DNA of 64,000 bases, taken from positions 8,000 through 71,999 of the forward strand of contig CBDUIJ010000001.1 of NCBI GenBank assembly GCA_965367215.1, in the 5' to 3' direction. Positions 50,545 through 58,925 of this stretch are shown one piece after another (the stretch's first letter is position 1; each line of letters opens with the position of its first letter). The DNA is from Granulosicoccus sp965367215 (GTDB lineage: Bacteria; Pseudomonadota; Gammaproteobacteria; Granulosicoccales; Granulosicoccaceae). The position numbers and the translations under genes were made by a program. The notes under the pieces were generated by a model. It did not search any database and had not been told where the DNA came from. It was given only the letters and a program-made list of their open reading frames with translations.

Positions 50545-52495
50545 TGATTCAAAGCCGCCACAGGCACAGCATGTCGGTGAGCTGAAAGCAGCTGCATCGA
50601 CCCCTGTGCAGGTGGGTCAGGGCATCAATGCACCCCGAGAGGATGATTCGGGCATGCCTGAATCGTTCCGGCAGTCAACCGGTGCCTGCGCACGGGCGAT
50701 TGCTCGGGACACGTCCATCGATATTACCTTCGATGAGAATGCAGCCGATGTGGAAGGGATGGTGCTGCCCGGCATTCCTGACGATGCCACCGAACTGGAG
50801 CGACGCAAGACACGCGGTCGCAGTGATGCCATTGCTCTGCACAAACAGCATCATGATGCGCGCACACACGCTCGTCACCAACCCTCGACCGATACCTCGC
50901 AACGCCTGCATGCCATGGCCGAACAGACACGTGTCGAGCTGCTCGGGGCGAATATGTACGAAGGCGTCGGGCGCAATCTGGATGCGGCGCTCGATGGGCG
51001 ATATCGCCTGTTGCTGGATACGGTTCGCAAGCCTGTCATCGACATGCGAGAGAACAAGGCCGAGCCGCGTCTGGGCATCGAGCATGCGTTGAGTCTGTAT
51101 CTGCGGGAGCAGCTGAGCAGTCGGCCGCTGCCGGCGGCGGCGGCAGAAGCACTGTCCGACTGGCGCGAGTGGCTGTCCAGCGATGTGGCAGACAAGTTCA
51201 AGGCCGGTGATTTCAATCTCGAGGATCAGGCTGGTTTCGCCAGGGCACTGGGACAACTGCTGCGCTCTCTGGAGATGGAGGACAGTGATCCGAGTGACAA
51301 TCCGGATGAGTTCGATGACGAGAATCAGCAGTCCGATGATATGGAATCGGAGCAGGATCAGTCCGAATCCACCGAATCCGATAGCAGTTCCCTGGAAGAG
51401 GACGGTGAATCGGAGTCCATGGAGGAGGATGATGGCAATGCCGAGGATGGCAGTGATATCGTCGAGCCCGAAGAGGACATGCCGGAGCGCAGCTCGGAGT
51501 CGCCGGGTAGTGAATGGCGAGCCACCGCAGGTGAAGCTCAGCGCCGCTCGATCAACGATTATCACGTCTATACACAGGAATTCGATGAGGTCATCCGGCC
51601 GCTCGACCTGTGTGATGTCGAGGAACTGACGCGACTGCGGCAGACGCTGGACAGTCATATCGGTGATCTGCAACGTCAGATAGGCAAGTTTGCCAATCGA
51701 CTGCAGCGGGTGCTCATGGCGCAGCAACGTCGTTCCTGGGAATTCGATCTGGAAGAGGGGCAACTGGATACCGCGCGCCTGACGCGGGTGCTGACCGATC
51801 CGATGATGCCTTTGACCTTCAAGCAGGAATCGGAAACTCCTTTTCGCGATACCGTGGTGACTCTGCTGCTGGACAATTCCGGGTCCATGCACGGTCGTTC
51901 GATTCGGGTAGCCGCGGTGTGTGCCGACATTCTGTCCGCCACGCTGGAGCGTTGCGGCGTGCGTATCGAGATTCTGGGTTTTACCACCTGTGCCTGGAAG
52001 GGCGGGCGCTCACGCGAGAAATGGGTCGCCGATGGTTATCCACCCAACCCGGGACGGCTGAACGATCTGCGACATATCATCTACAAGGCGGCTGATACAC
52101 CGTGGCGCCAGTCACGACGTAATCTCGGGCTAATGATGCGCAAGGGCCTGTTGAAGGAAAACATCGATGGTGAGGCCCTGCAATGGGCGCATGGTCGTTT
52201 GTTGCAGAGGCCCGAGCAGCGCCGCATCCTGATGATGATTTCCGATGGTGCGCCCATCGATGACTCCACCCTGTCAACCAATCCGGGGCGTTTTCTGGAG
52301 AAGCATCTGCGGCATGTCATCGCACAGATCGAACGGCAGGATGAAGTCGAACTGGTGGCGATCGGTATCGGTCATGACGTACGACAGTATTATTCGCGCG
52401 CCACGACCATTCACGATGTCGCTCAATTGGCAGATGTCATGACGAGCCAGTTGGTGGATCTGTTCTCAACCAACCGTTCTCGGCAGCCTCGTTGA
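50534..52495 (+). CDS. cobT: Cobaltochelatase subunit CobT
   Basis: About 653 residues from a TTG at 50534, with GAGGAG eleven bases upstream inside cobS; it overlaps cobS by 11 bases. ACARAIARDTSIDITFDENA, GRSDAIALHKQHHDARTH and ARVELLGANMYEGVG-like TRVELLGANMYEGVGRNLD are CobT blocks. A highly acidic stretch of about 70 residues (roughly 250-320) separates these from the C-terminal VWA domain, whose MIDAS is LLLDNSGSMHGRSI near residue 445 with a later MISDGAPIDDST. It is the VWA partner of the CobS ring. cobN is not in the window. The last 59 bases overlap the opposite-strand HD gene. Confidence 0.92.
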   Translation: MASDDSKPPQAQHVGELKAAASTPVQVGQGINAPREDDSGMPESFRQSTGACARAIARDTSIDITFDENAADVEGMVLPGIPDDATELERRKTRGRSDAIALHKQHHDARTHARHQPSTDTSQRLHAMAEQTRVELLGANMYEGVGRNLDAALDGRYRLLLDTVRKPVIDMRENKAEPRLGIEHALSLYLREQLSSRPLPAAAAEALSDWREWLSSDVADKFKAGDFNLEDQAGFARALGQLLRSLEMEDSDPSDNPDEFDDENQQSDDMESEQDQSESTESDSSSLEEDGESESMEEDDGNAEDGSDIVEPEEDMPERSSESPGSEWRATAGEAQRRSINDYHVYTQEFDEVIRPLDLCDVEELTRLRQTLDSHIGDLQRQIGKFANRLQRVLMAQQRRSWEFDLEEGQLDTARLTRVLTDPMMPLTFKQESETPFRDTVVTLLLDNSGSMHGRSIRVAAVCADILSATLERCGVRIEILGFTTCAWKGGRSREKWVADGYPPNPGRLNDLRHIIYKAADTPWRQSRRNLGLMMRKGLLKENIDGEALQWAHGRLLQRPEQRRILMMISDGAPIDDSTLSTNPGRFLEKHLRHVIAQIERQDEVELVAIGIGHDVRQYYSRATTIHDVAQLADVMTSQLVDLFSTNRSRQPR

Positions 52496-53069
52496 AGATG
52501 GCATTGGCCATCTTCCAGAGCTCGTCGGAACCCTTGCCGATCTGAGCGGTGCGGGTTCTGACCTGATCCAGTGAGACGTCGAAGTCATTCCAGGTACCGC
52601 CACCGGTAAGCGCATTGAGCAGCACCGGTTGGAGTCGGTCGATAGCCTTGGCAAAGCGGGCGTCGGCTGTCTCACCGGCCTCGAATTCATCCCAGCACTG
52701 TCGCAGCAGGTTTGCCTGATCGTCGGGTAGCAGTCCGAACAGGCGGGTCGCGGCTGCCTGTTCCTCGGCTTCCTTGTTCGGATTCTGCTGGCCGTGAATG
52801 GGTACATCGCCGGCATCGACTTCGACGATGTCATGCACCATCAGCATGAAGACCACACGGTCGACATCCACAGGCTGGTTGGCGTGTTCGGCCAGAATCC
52901 GGGCGAACAGGGTCAGGTGCCAACTGTGTTCTGCGCTGTTCTCGCGGCGTTCACCCGAGGCAATCAGGGTCGCCCGGTAAACCGATTTCAGGGCATCGAT
53001 GGCGACCAGAAATTCGATCTGGGACTTCAGGCGAGGTGCCAGTGAATCAGACCAGGCAGGCAGTGTCAT
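52437..53069 (-). CDS. HD domain hydrolase (YfbR/HDDC2-like)
   Basis: A 210-residue protein with HD-type metal residues in RRENSAEHSWHLTLFARIL (His), VVFMLMVHDIVEVDAGDVP (His-Asp) and a later Asp in FAKAIDRLQPVLLN. The pattern fits YfbR/HDDC2-like 5'-deoxynucleotidases, which dephosphorylate dNMPs. Its 3' end overlaps cobT tail-to-tail by 59 bases. Nucleotide salvage would fit the pyrimidine genes across the gap, but the gene is divergent from them and the tie is speculative. Confidence 0.83.
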   Translation of the reverse strand: MTLPAWSDSLAPRLKSQIEFLVAIDALKSVYRATLIASGERRENSAEHSWHLTLFARILAEHANQPVDVDRVVFMLMVHDIVEVDAGDVPIHGQQNPNKEAEEQAAATRLFGLLPDDQANLLRQCWDEFEAGETADARFAKAIDRLQPVLLNALTGGGTWNDFDVSLDQVRTRTAQIGKGSDELWKMANAIFNEAAENGWLRTDPPTGSS

Positions 53070-53239
53070 GTGTTTCCAGGCTCATTGAAGGGTGGGCAGG
53101 GCGATGACCATAACTGATCACTATCGATTCGGTAAGGGGGCGGAGTCGGACAGGTGGGTGGGCAAACGGATGGCAGGTACCCGAAAAGGCCAGACAGCAG
53201 GCTGCGATATGAGGTTGCGGCCAGCTCGTCATTAAAAAT

Positions 53240-53255
53240 TTGACCATTTGGAAAA
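53240..53255. promoter_or_regulatory. Candidate RutR operator upstream of preT
   Basis: TTGACCATTTGGAAAA matches the RutR box TTGACCA-NN-TGGTCAA at twelve of fourteen defined positions; the left arm is perfect. It lies 83 bases before preT. Confidence 0.5.
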
Positions 53256-53337
53256 AAATTGCTTTAATCGGATTCATCCCGTGGTCATCCAGCCTGGTTG
53301 ATGCGCGGCGGCACAGTCTGTAGAGGAGTCCTCAACG

Positions 53338-54654
53338 ATGGCGTCCAGTAGTTACGAACAACTGCAACAAGATCTGCACCCTCCGCTGACCAGGCATGAA
53401 GCCTCGGTGGAATCCGACCGTTGCTATTTCTGTAACGATGCACCTTGCGTGACTGCCTGTCCCACGGGCATCGATATTCCCTTGTTCATCCGTCAGATCA
53501 GCACGGATAACCCCACGGGTTCGGCCCGCACCATCTTCAACGAGAACATTCTGGGTGGCATGTGTGCCCGGGTCTGTCCCACGGAAACACTGTGTGAGCA
53601 GGCCTGTGTGCGCAATACCGCAGAAGACAACCCTGTCCGTATCGGTGAATTGCAGCGCTATGCCACCGATCATCAGATGGAAACCGGCAAACAGCCATTC
53701 GAGCGGGCGTCCGGCACTGGCTACAGGGTTGCAGTTGTCGGCGCTGGCCCGGCGGGTCTGGCCTGTGCGCACCGGCTTGCACTATTGGGGCATGAGGTCG
53801 ATATCTTCGATGCGAATGGCAAGCCTGGCGGACTCAACGAGTACGGTATCGCTGCCTACAAATCGGTTGATGAGTTTGCTCAGCAAGAGGTTGCCTATAT
53901 CCTGTCCATCGGTGGGATTACCCTGCGTCAGGACGAAGCACTGGGTGAAGACTTCATCCTCGATGACCTCAAGCGCGATTATCAGGCGGTTTTTCTGGGA
54001 ATGGGGCTGGGGGCTGTCAACGACCTGGGTATCGAGGGCGAAGAGCTGGCAGGTGTTGTGGATGCCATCGAATTCATCGCCGAGCTTCGACAGAGCCAGG
54101 ATTATTCGCAGCTCGATCCGGGTGAGCGAACCATCGTCATCGGTGGTGGCATGACAGCAATCGATGCGGCTGTGCAGAGTCGCATGCTCGGTTGTGAAGA
54201 GGTCACGCTTGCCTATCGTCGTGGTGTCGAGCGCATGAATGCCAGCCAGTTCGAGCAGGATCTGGCCAAGGTCAATGGCGTGGTGATTCGCAACTGGTTG
54301 CAGCCACTGCGGGTGGTCGGCGAGAACGGTCAGGTGACGGGTGTCGAATTTGCCCGAATGAGCGAGGAAGGCGGGCAATACGGTCCCACTGGAGAGACGC
54401 TGATACTGCCCTGCGACAGGGTGCTCAAGGCTATCGGGCAGCAGTTCGTCAACAGTCTGGCTGTAGCAGACGGTGCGACCGGAGTCGAACTGGAAGCGGG
54501 ACGCATCCGTGTCGACACTGATCGCCGCACCTCGGATTCGAAGGTCTGGGCAGGGGGCGATTGCATCGCCGGTGGCGAGGACCTGACCGTGGCAGCGGTG
54601 CAAGACGGCAAACTGGCCGCAGAATCCATTCATTCAACTCTGACAAAGGGGTAG
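53338..54654 (+). CDS. preT: Dihydropyrimidine dehydrogenase (NAD) subunit PreT
   Basis: The 438-residue protein has GltD-like architecture. An N-terminal Fe-S region carries CYFCNDAPCVTACPTGIDIP and GGMCARVCPTETLCEQACV. An FAD site follows (VAVVGAGPAGLACAHRLALLGHEVDIFD, near residue 130), then an NAD(P) site (TIVIGGGMTAIDAAVQSRMLG) and a closing VWAGGDCIAGG. It accepts electrons from NAD(P)H and passes them to PreA for reduction of uracil and thymine to the dihydro forms. AGAGGAG lies ahead of the ATG, and preA follows after four bases. Confidence 0.95.
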   Translation: MASSSYEQLQQDLHPPLTRHEASVESDRCYFCNDAPCVTACPTGIDIPLFIRQISTDNPTGSARTIFNENILGGMCARVCPTETLCEQACVRNTAEDNPVRIGELQRYATDHQMETGKQPFERASGTGYRVAVVGAGPAGLACAHRLALLGHEVDIFDANGKPGGLNEYGIAAYKSVDEFAQQEVAYILSIGGITLRQDEALGEDFILDDLKRDYQAVFLGMGLGAVNDLGIEGEELAGVVDAIEFIAELRQSQDYSQLDPGERTIVIGGGMTAIDAAVQSRMLGCEEVTLAYRRGVERMNASQFEQDLAKVNGVVIRNWLQPLRVVGENGQVTGVEFARMSEEGGQYGPTGETLILPCDRVLKAIGQQFVNSLAVADGATGVELEAGRIRVDTDRRTSDSKVWAGGDCIAGGEDLTVAAVQDGKLAAESIHSTLTKG

Positions 54655-54658
54655 GCAC

Positions 54659-55957
54659 ATGGCTGATCTGAGCAGCGAATTTCTGGGCATCAAATCCCCC
54701 AACCCGTTCTGGCTGGCATCAGCGCCACCGACCGACAAGGAATACAACGTCGTCCGTGCCTTCGAAGCTGGCTGGGGCGGGGTTGTATGGAAGACACTGG
54801 GAGAGGATCCCCATGTGGTCAACGTCAACGGTCCTCGCTATGGCGCCATGTATTCCAGCGATCGCACGCTGATCGGCCTGAACAATATCGAGCTGATCAC
54901 CGACCGTCCCTTGCAGGTCAATCTGGATGAGATCACGCGCGTCAAGCGCGATTGGCCCGATCGCGCCGTCGTCGTGTCACTGATGGTGCCTTGCGAGGAG
55001 CAGAGCTGGAAGACCATTCTGAAAAAGGTGGAGGACACCGGTGCCGATGGCGTGGAACTGAACTTCGGTTGTCCACACGGCATGTCGGAGCGCGGCATGG
55101 GCGCAGCTGTCGGGCAGGTGCCCGAATACATCCAGATGGTTGCCGAGTGGTGCAAGCAGAATACGCAGATGCCGGTCATCGTCAAGCTGACACCGAACAT
55201 CACGGACATTCGCGGTCCTGCGCGTGCGGCCAAGGCAGGCGGTGCCGATGCCGTATCGCTGATCAACACCATCAACTCCATCATCAGTGTCAACCTGGAC
55301 ACCATGGCACCGGAGCCCTCCATTGATGGCTGGGGTTCTCACGGTGGTTACTGTGGACCTGCCGTAAAACCCATCGCCCTGAACATGGTGGCTGAAATTG
55401 CCCGTGACGCAGAGACAGCCGGTATGCCCATCTCGGGTATTGGTGGCGTGACCACCTGGCGTGATGCAGCCGAGTTCATGGCGCTGGGTGCCGGCAATGT
55501 CCAGGTCTGCACCGCAGCCATGACCTATGGCTTTCGCATCATCGAGGAGTTGACGCAGGGCCTGTCCGACTGGATGGACGAACAGGGTTACAACCAGGTC
55601 AGCGATATCGTTGGCAAGGCGACACCGAACGTCAAGGACTGGAAGAACCTGAACCTGAACTACATCAGCAAGGCTGTCATCGATCAGGACTTGTGCATCC
55701 AGTGCGGTCGCTGCCATGTGGTCTGTGAGGACACTTCACATCAGGCCATCACTGCCATGGTGGATGGCAAGCGGCACTTCGAGGTGATCGATGAAGAGTG
55801 CGTGGGTTGTAATCTGTGTGTCAGTGTCTGTCCGGTGGTCGACTGCATTTCCATGGAACAGGTGACCGAAGGCATGGATGTGCGCACCGGCAAACCCATC
55901 GTGAGCGAGTACGCCAACTGGACGACTCACCCCAATAATCCGTCCGCCCAGAGCTGA
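54659..55957 (+). CDS. preA: Dihydropyrimidine dehydrogenase (NAD) subunit PreA
   Basis: The 432-residue protein joins a dihydroorotate-dehydrogenase-like FMN barrel (FLGIKSPNPFWLASAPPTDKEYNVVRAFEAGWGGVVWKT, VELNFGCPHGMSERGMG, GIGGVTTWRDAAEFMALGAGNVQVCTA) to a C-terminal ferredoxin with CIQCGRCHVVC and CVGCNLCVSVCPVVDC. It reduces uracil or thymine using electrons from PreT, the first step of reductive pyrimidine degradation. Its 3' end overlaps the opposite-strand glycosylase gene by 31 bases. Confidence 0.96.
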   Translation: MADLSSEFLGIKSPNPFWLASAPPTDKEYNVVRAFEAGWGGVVWKTLGEDPHVVNVNGPRYGAMYSSDRTLIGLNNIELITDRPLQVNLDEITRVKRDWPDRAVVVSLMVPCEEQSWKTILKKVEDTGADGVELNFGCPHGMSERGMGAAVGQVPEYIQMVAEWCKQNTQMPVIVKLTPNITDIRGPARAAKAGGADAVSLINTINSIISVNLDTMAPEPSIDGWGSHGGYCGPAVKPIALNMVAEIARDAETAGMPISGIGGVTTWRDAAEFMALGAGNVQVCTAAMTYGFRIIEELTQGLSDWMDEQGYNQVSDIVGKATPNVKDWKNLNLNYISKAVIDQDLCIQCGRCHVVCEDTSHQAITAMVDGKRHFEVIDEECVGCNLCVSVCPVVDCISMEQVTEGMDVRTGKPIVSEYANWTTHPNNPSAQS

Positions 55958-56469
55958 TGCTTTTCGGCCAGCGTCAAGCTGGCCATGGCCGGGCTGCTCG
56001 AGGGCAGGGAGACAATACGCAGGTCGCGCTGCAGGCGCGCCTGCAGCTTGTCCAGTGACTCGCCGCAGTGTCGCTTGAGCAGTTTCTCAGCGGCCTTGCC
56101 GTTGCAGGCAATGCATTGCAGCTGCGGATGGCGGGTAACCAGGCTGGCGATATCGTTGGCCTGTTCGCTGGCACGGACAATACGGCTGTCGAGGCTGCCG
56201 GGTCTTTCACAGCTGGCCAGTACATCCCACAGCGCATACCCGCTGGCAGTGAGCAAGGCGCAGCGCTGCGTATAGTCGAGAGATTGCACGGAGTCGAAGC
56301 TGGCTTCTGCCTGGCCTTGCGTGATCGCCAGCATGATGGGCCAGAAGGCATTGCGTGGGTGGGCGTAATAGCGAACCGCTGTCAGTGAGGCCTGGCCCGG
56401 CATGCTGCCCAGTATCAGGGTGTGCGCCGTCGGCCCTTCCAGGGGTGGAAAAGATTCGGCCTGGCTCAT
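55927..56469 (-). CDS. DNA-deoxyinosine/mismatch uracil glycosylase-like protein
   Basis: A 180-residue protein of the uracil-DNA glycosylase superfamily. TLILGSMPGQASLTAVRYYAHPRNAFWPIML is the family start seen in DNA-deoxyinosine glycosylases, and VSLPSSSPAMASLTLAEK gives the second active-site strand. It should excise deaminated bases (hypoxanthine or mismatched uracil) from DNA. It lies on the minus strand between preA and rutR, upstream of neither in a way that suggests shared control. Placement inside a uracil catabolism locus is notable but may be chance. Confidence 0.83.
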   Translation of the reverse strand: MSQAESFPPLEGPTAHTLILGSMPGQASLTAVRYYAHPRNAFWPIMLAITQGQAEASFDSVQSLDYTQRCALLTASGYALWDVLASCERPGSLDSRIVRASEQANDIASLVTRHPQLQCIACNGKAAEKLLKRHCGESLDKLQARLQRDLRIVSLPSSSPAMASLTLAEKHQLWADGLLG

Positions 56470-56560
56470 GCCTGACCGAGGCGAAGCGGTACCGAGTATT
56501 GCAGGTCTGGTACGGACCTGTGGGTCGGTTGTCGAAGCCGCGCGACGGTGCCTGTCGTTG

Positions 56561-57223
56561 TCATTCCGGTGCCAGTCCGCGCGTGAGCATCAGCTTCAGA
56601 GTCTGTTCGGCCTGCTCGTAGAGCACCTCTTCAGGGTCGTCGCTGAGTGCGCTGATCTGTGGTGCGAAATCGGCATAATGCTGGGTCGCCGACCAGATCA
56701 GGAAAATCAGGTGCAGTGGCGTGACGGGTGCCAGCTTTCCCTCATCTATCCAGGTTTGTATTATCTGGCATTTGGAGGTCACCAGAGATTTCAGCTGATT
56801 TTCCAGGAAGGATTTTATGACGGGGGCGCCTTGCAGAATCTCGTTCGCGAACAAGCGTGACGCGTGCGGTGCCTTGCGTGACAGCTGCAGTTTCTGCTGC
56901 GCATATTTCCACAGTTCCTCGATGGGGTCGCCCTCGGCGTCGAGCTCGTCGAGCGGATCCAGCCAGACGGTCAGGGTGCGTGCCAGCACCGCAGCATAGA
57001 TATCCTGTTTGGTATTGAAGTAGTAGAGTACATTGGCCTTGGACATGCCGGCAGTATCGGCAATCTGATCGACAGTGGAACCGCGATAGCCATTGGAGGA
57101 AAATACGTCAAGCGCAGCCCGCACGATACGCGCCTCGTTGCGTATCTGAATGCGTGTGCGCTTGCGTGGACTTGCGTCCGCCGCTGCCACTTCGCCGCTG
57201 AGATTGATCTCGTCGTCTGCCAA
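56561..57223 (-). CDS. rutR: TetR family regulator, RutR-type
   Basis: The 220-residue protein has a TetR helix-turn-helix near residues 35-75 (IVRAALDVFSSNGYRGSTVDQIADTAGMSKANVLYYFNTKQDIY), with the NVLYYF recognition helix of RutR, and the RutR-like C-terminal sensor (RLFANEILQGAPVIKSFL, TPLHLIFLIWSATQHYADF). E. coli RutR binds uracil or thymine and then leaves DNA. The 16-base operator 19 bases upstream of the start matches the E. coli RutR box exactly, supporting the assignment and autoregulation. It is divergent from mmsA. Confidence 0.9.
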   Translation of the reverse strand: MADDEINLSGEVAAADASPRKRTRIQIRNEARIVRAALDVFSSNGYRGSTVDQIADTAGMSKANVLYYFNTKQDIYAAVLARTLTVWLDPLDELDAEGDPIEELWKYAQQKLQLSRKAPHASRLFANEILQGAPVIKSFLENQLKSLVTSKCQIIQTWIDEGKLAPVTPLHLIFLIWSATQHYADFAPQISALSDDPEEVLYEQAEQTLKLMLTRGLAPE

Positions 57224-57241
57224 GAGAGTGTTCGTAAAATG

Positions 57242-57257
57242 TTGACCAAGTGGTCAA
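57242..57257. promoter_or_regulatory. RutR operator between rutR and mmsA
   Basis: TTGACCAAGTGGTCAA is a perfect instance of the RutR consensus TTGACCA-NN-TGGTCAA. It is 19 bases from the rutR start and 58 bases before mmsA. Each arm also contains TTGACC, so it could overlap -35 boxes in both directions. Confidence 0.88.
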
Positions 57258-57315
57258 GATACGATAGCGTTCGTTCAATCACAAGCAAAATCAGCCCAAG
57301 CCTGAGAGTCCAATC

Positions 57316-58800
57316 ATGATCACGAATCTTGTCGGTGGCCAACGAGTAGCAACAAACAGCGGACAAACGCAGCCTGTTTACAACCCTGCTACCGGGGAAG
57401 CCATCGATGAACTGGGTCTGAGTACGGCTGATGAAGTCGCGGCCGCCGTTGAAGTGGCTGCCGAGGCTTTCCCGGCCTGGGCTGCTACGCCGCCGCTGAA
57501 GCGTGCAGCCATCATGTTCCGCTTCAACGAATTGTTGATCAAGCACGCTGATGACATTGCCCGCGAGATTTCACGCGAACATGGCAAGACTCATGATGAC
57601 GCTCTGGGTGAGGTGCAGCGCGGCAGGGAAGTCGTTGAATTCGTCTGCGGCATTCCGCATCTGTTGAAGGGCGAGTTTTCCCGCAACGTCGGTCCACAGA
57701 TCGATACCTGGTCGGATCGGCAGGCGCTGGGTGTCTGCGCGGGCATCACCCCGTTCAACTTTCCGGCCATGGTGCCCTTGTGGATGTACCCGGTCGCCAT
57801 CGCCTGCGGCAATACCTTTGTGTTGAAACCATCCGAGCGCGACCCTTCCGCCGCCCTCATGGTGGCCGATCTGCTGCATCAGGCAGGCCTGCCTGATGGC
57901 GTCCTGAATGTCGTGCACGGTGGCAAGGAAACCGTGGATGCGCTGCTGGATCACCCCAAGGTTCAGGCAATCAGTTTCGTGGGCTCGACGCCCATTGCCG
58001 AATATGTGTATCACCGTGGTACCAAGGCGGGCAAGCGGGTGCAGGCACTCGGTGGCGCCAAGAATCACATGGTCGTCATGCCGGATGCCGACATGGACCA
58101 GGCCGTTGATGCATTGATGGGAGCCGGTTTTGGTTCGGCCGGTGAACGCTGCATGGCCATCTCCGTGGCAGTGCCGGTCGGAGAAGAAACCGCCGACAGG
58201 CTGGTCAATGCCTTGCGTCCTCGTGTGGAAGCACTGCGTATCGGTCCGGCGGACGATCCTGATGCAGAGATGGGCCCGGTCATCACGGCTGCTGCCAAGC
58301 AGAAGATCACTTCCTTGATCGATTCCGGGGTCGAGGCCGGTGCCGAGCTGGTGGTTGATGGCCGCGACATCAAGCTGCAGGGCTATGAAAACGGCTATTT
58401 TCTGGGCGGATCACTGTTCGACAAGGTCACCACCGATATGCAGATCTATCAGGAAGAGATCTTCGGTCCGGTGCTGGCAGTTGTCCGGGCCGCTTCCTAC
58501 GATGATGCTGTCACCATGATCAACGATCATGAGTATGGCAACGGCACAGCGATCTTCACCCGGGATGGTGATGCTGCGAGATCGTTTACCGACAGCATCC
58601 AGGTCGGCATGGTCGGTGTAAATGTTCCGATTCCGGTGCCAGTGGCCTATCACAGCTTCGGCGGCTGGAAACGTTCCCTGTTCGGCGACCATTCCATCTA
58701 CGGGCCGGAAGGCGTGCATTTCTATACTCGCCTGAAGACCGTCACGAGCCGCTGGCCGACGGGTATCAAGTCGGGAGCCGTGTTCACGTTTCCAACCTGA
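57316..58800 (+). CDS. mmsA: CoA-acylating methylmalonate-semialdehyde dehydrogenase
   Basis: The 494-residue aldehyde dehydrogenase has ITPFNFPAMVPLWMYPVAIACGNTFVLKPSE, the NAD fold ISFVGSTPIAEYVY, the catalytic Cys in GSAGERCMAISVAVPVG near residue 280, and EIFGPVLAVVRA. The RCM context and C-terminal SFGGWKRSLFGDHSIYGPEGVHFYTRLKTVTSRWP are typical of MmsA/IolA. It converts malonate semialdehyde to acetyl-CoA and methylmalonate semialdehyde to propionyl-CoA, the ends of uracil and thymine breakdown after transamination. A pyrimidine role is supported by the RutR box upstream. Confidence 0.94.
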   Translation: MITNLVGGQRVATNSGQTQPVYNPATGEAIDELGLSTADEVAAAVEVAAEAFPAWAATPPLKRAAIMFRFNELLIKHADDIAREISREHGKTHDDALGEVQRGREVVEFVCGIPHLLKGEFSRNVGPQIDTWSDRQALGVCAGITPFNFPAMVPLWMYPVAIACGNTFVLKPSERDPSAALMVADLLHQAGLPDGVLNVVHGGKETVDALLDHPKVQAISFVGSTPIAEYVYHRGTKAGKRVQALGGAKNHMVVMPDADMDQAVDALMGAGFGSAGERCMAISVAVPVGEETADRLVNALRPRVEALRIGPADDPDAEMGPVITAAAKQKITSLIDSGVEAGAELVVDGRDIKLQGYENGYFLGGSLFDKVTTDMQIYQEEIFGPVLAVVRAASYDDAVTMINDHEYGNGTAIFTRDGDAARSFTDSIQVGMVGVNVPIPVPVAYHSFGGWKRSLFGDHSIYGPEGVHFYTRLKTVTSRWPTGIKSGAVFTFPT

Positions 58801-58925
58801 TTTCAGCCTGCGCCGGATTGCTCATGAGCCCGGTGCGTCATGAGTCTTCCCCGTCAGAGCCAGGTAATCGTATTTTCAGTATTCGTTAAAGACGTCAACC
58901 GTTTCAAACAGCAAGAGGGCAGGAC

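Noticed and set aside
50675..51892. 405-codon open frame on the minus strand
   Set aside because: Antisense to cobT; no recognisable domain, and cobT motifs are clear in the sense frame.
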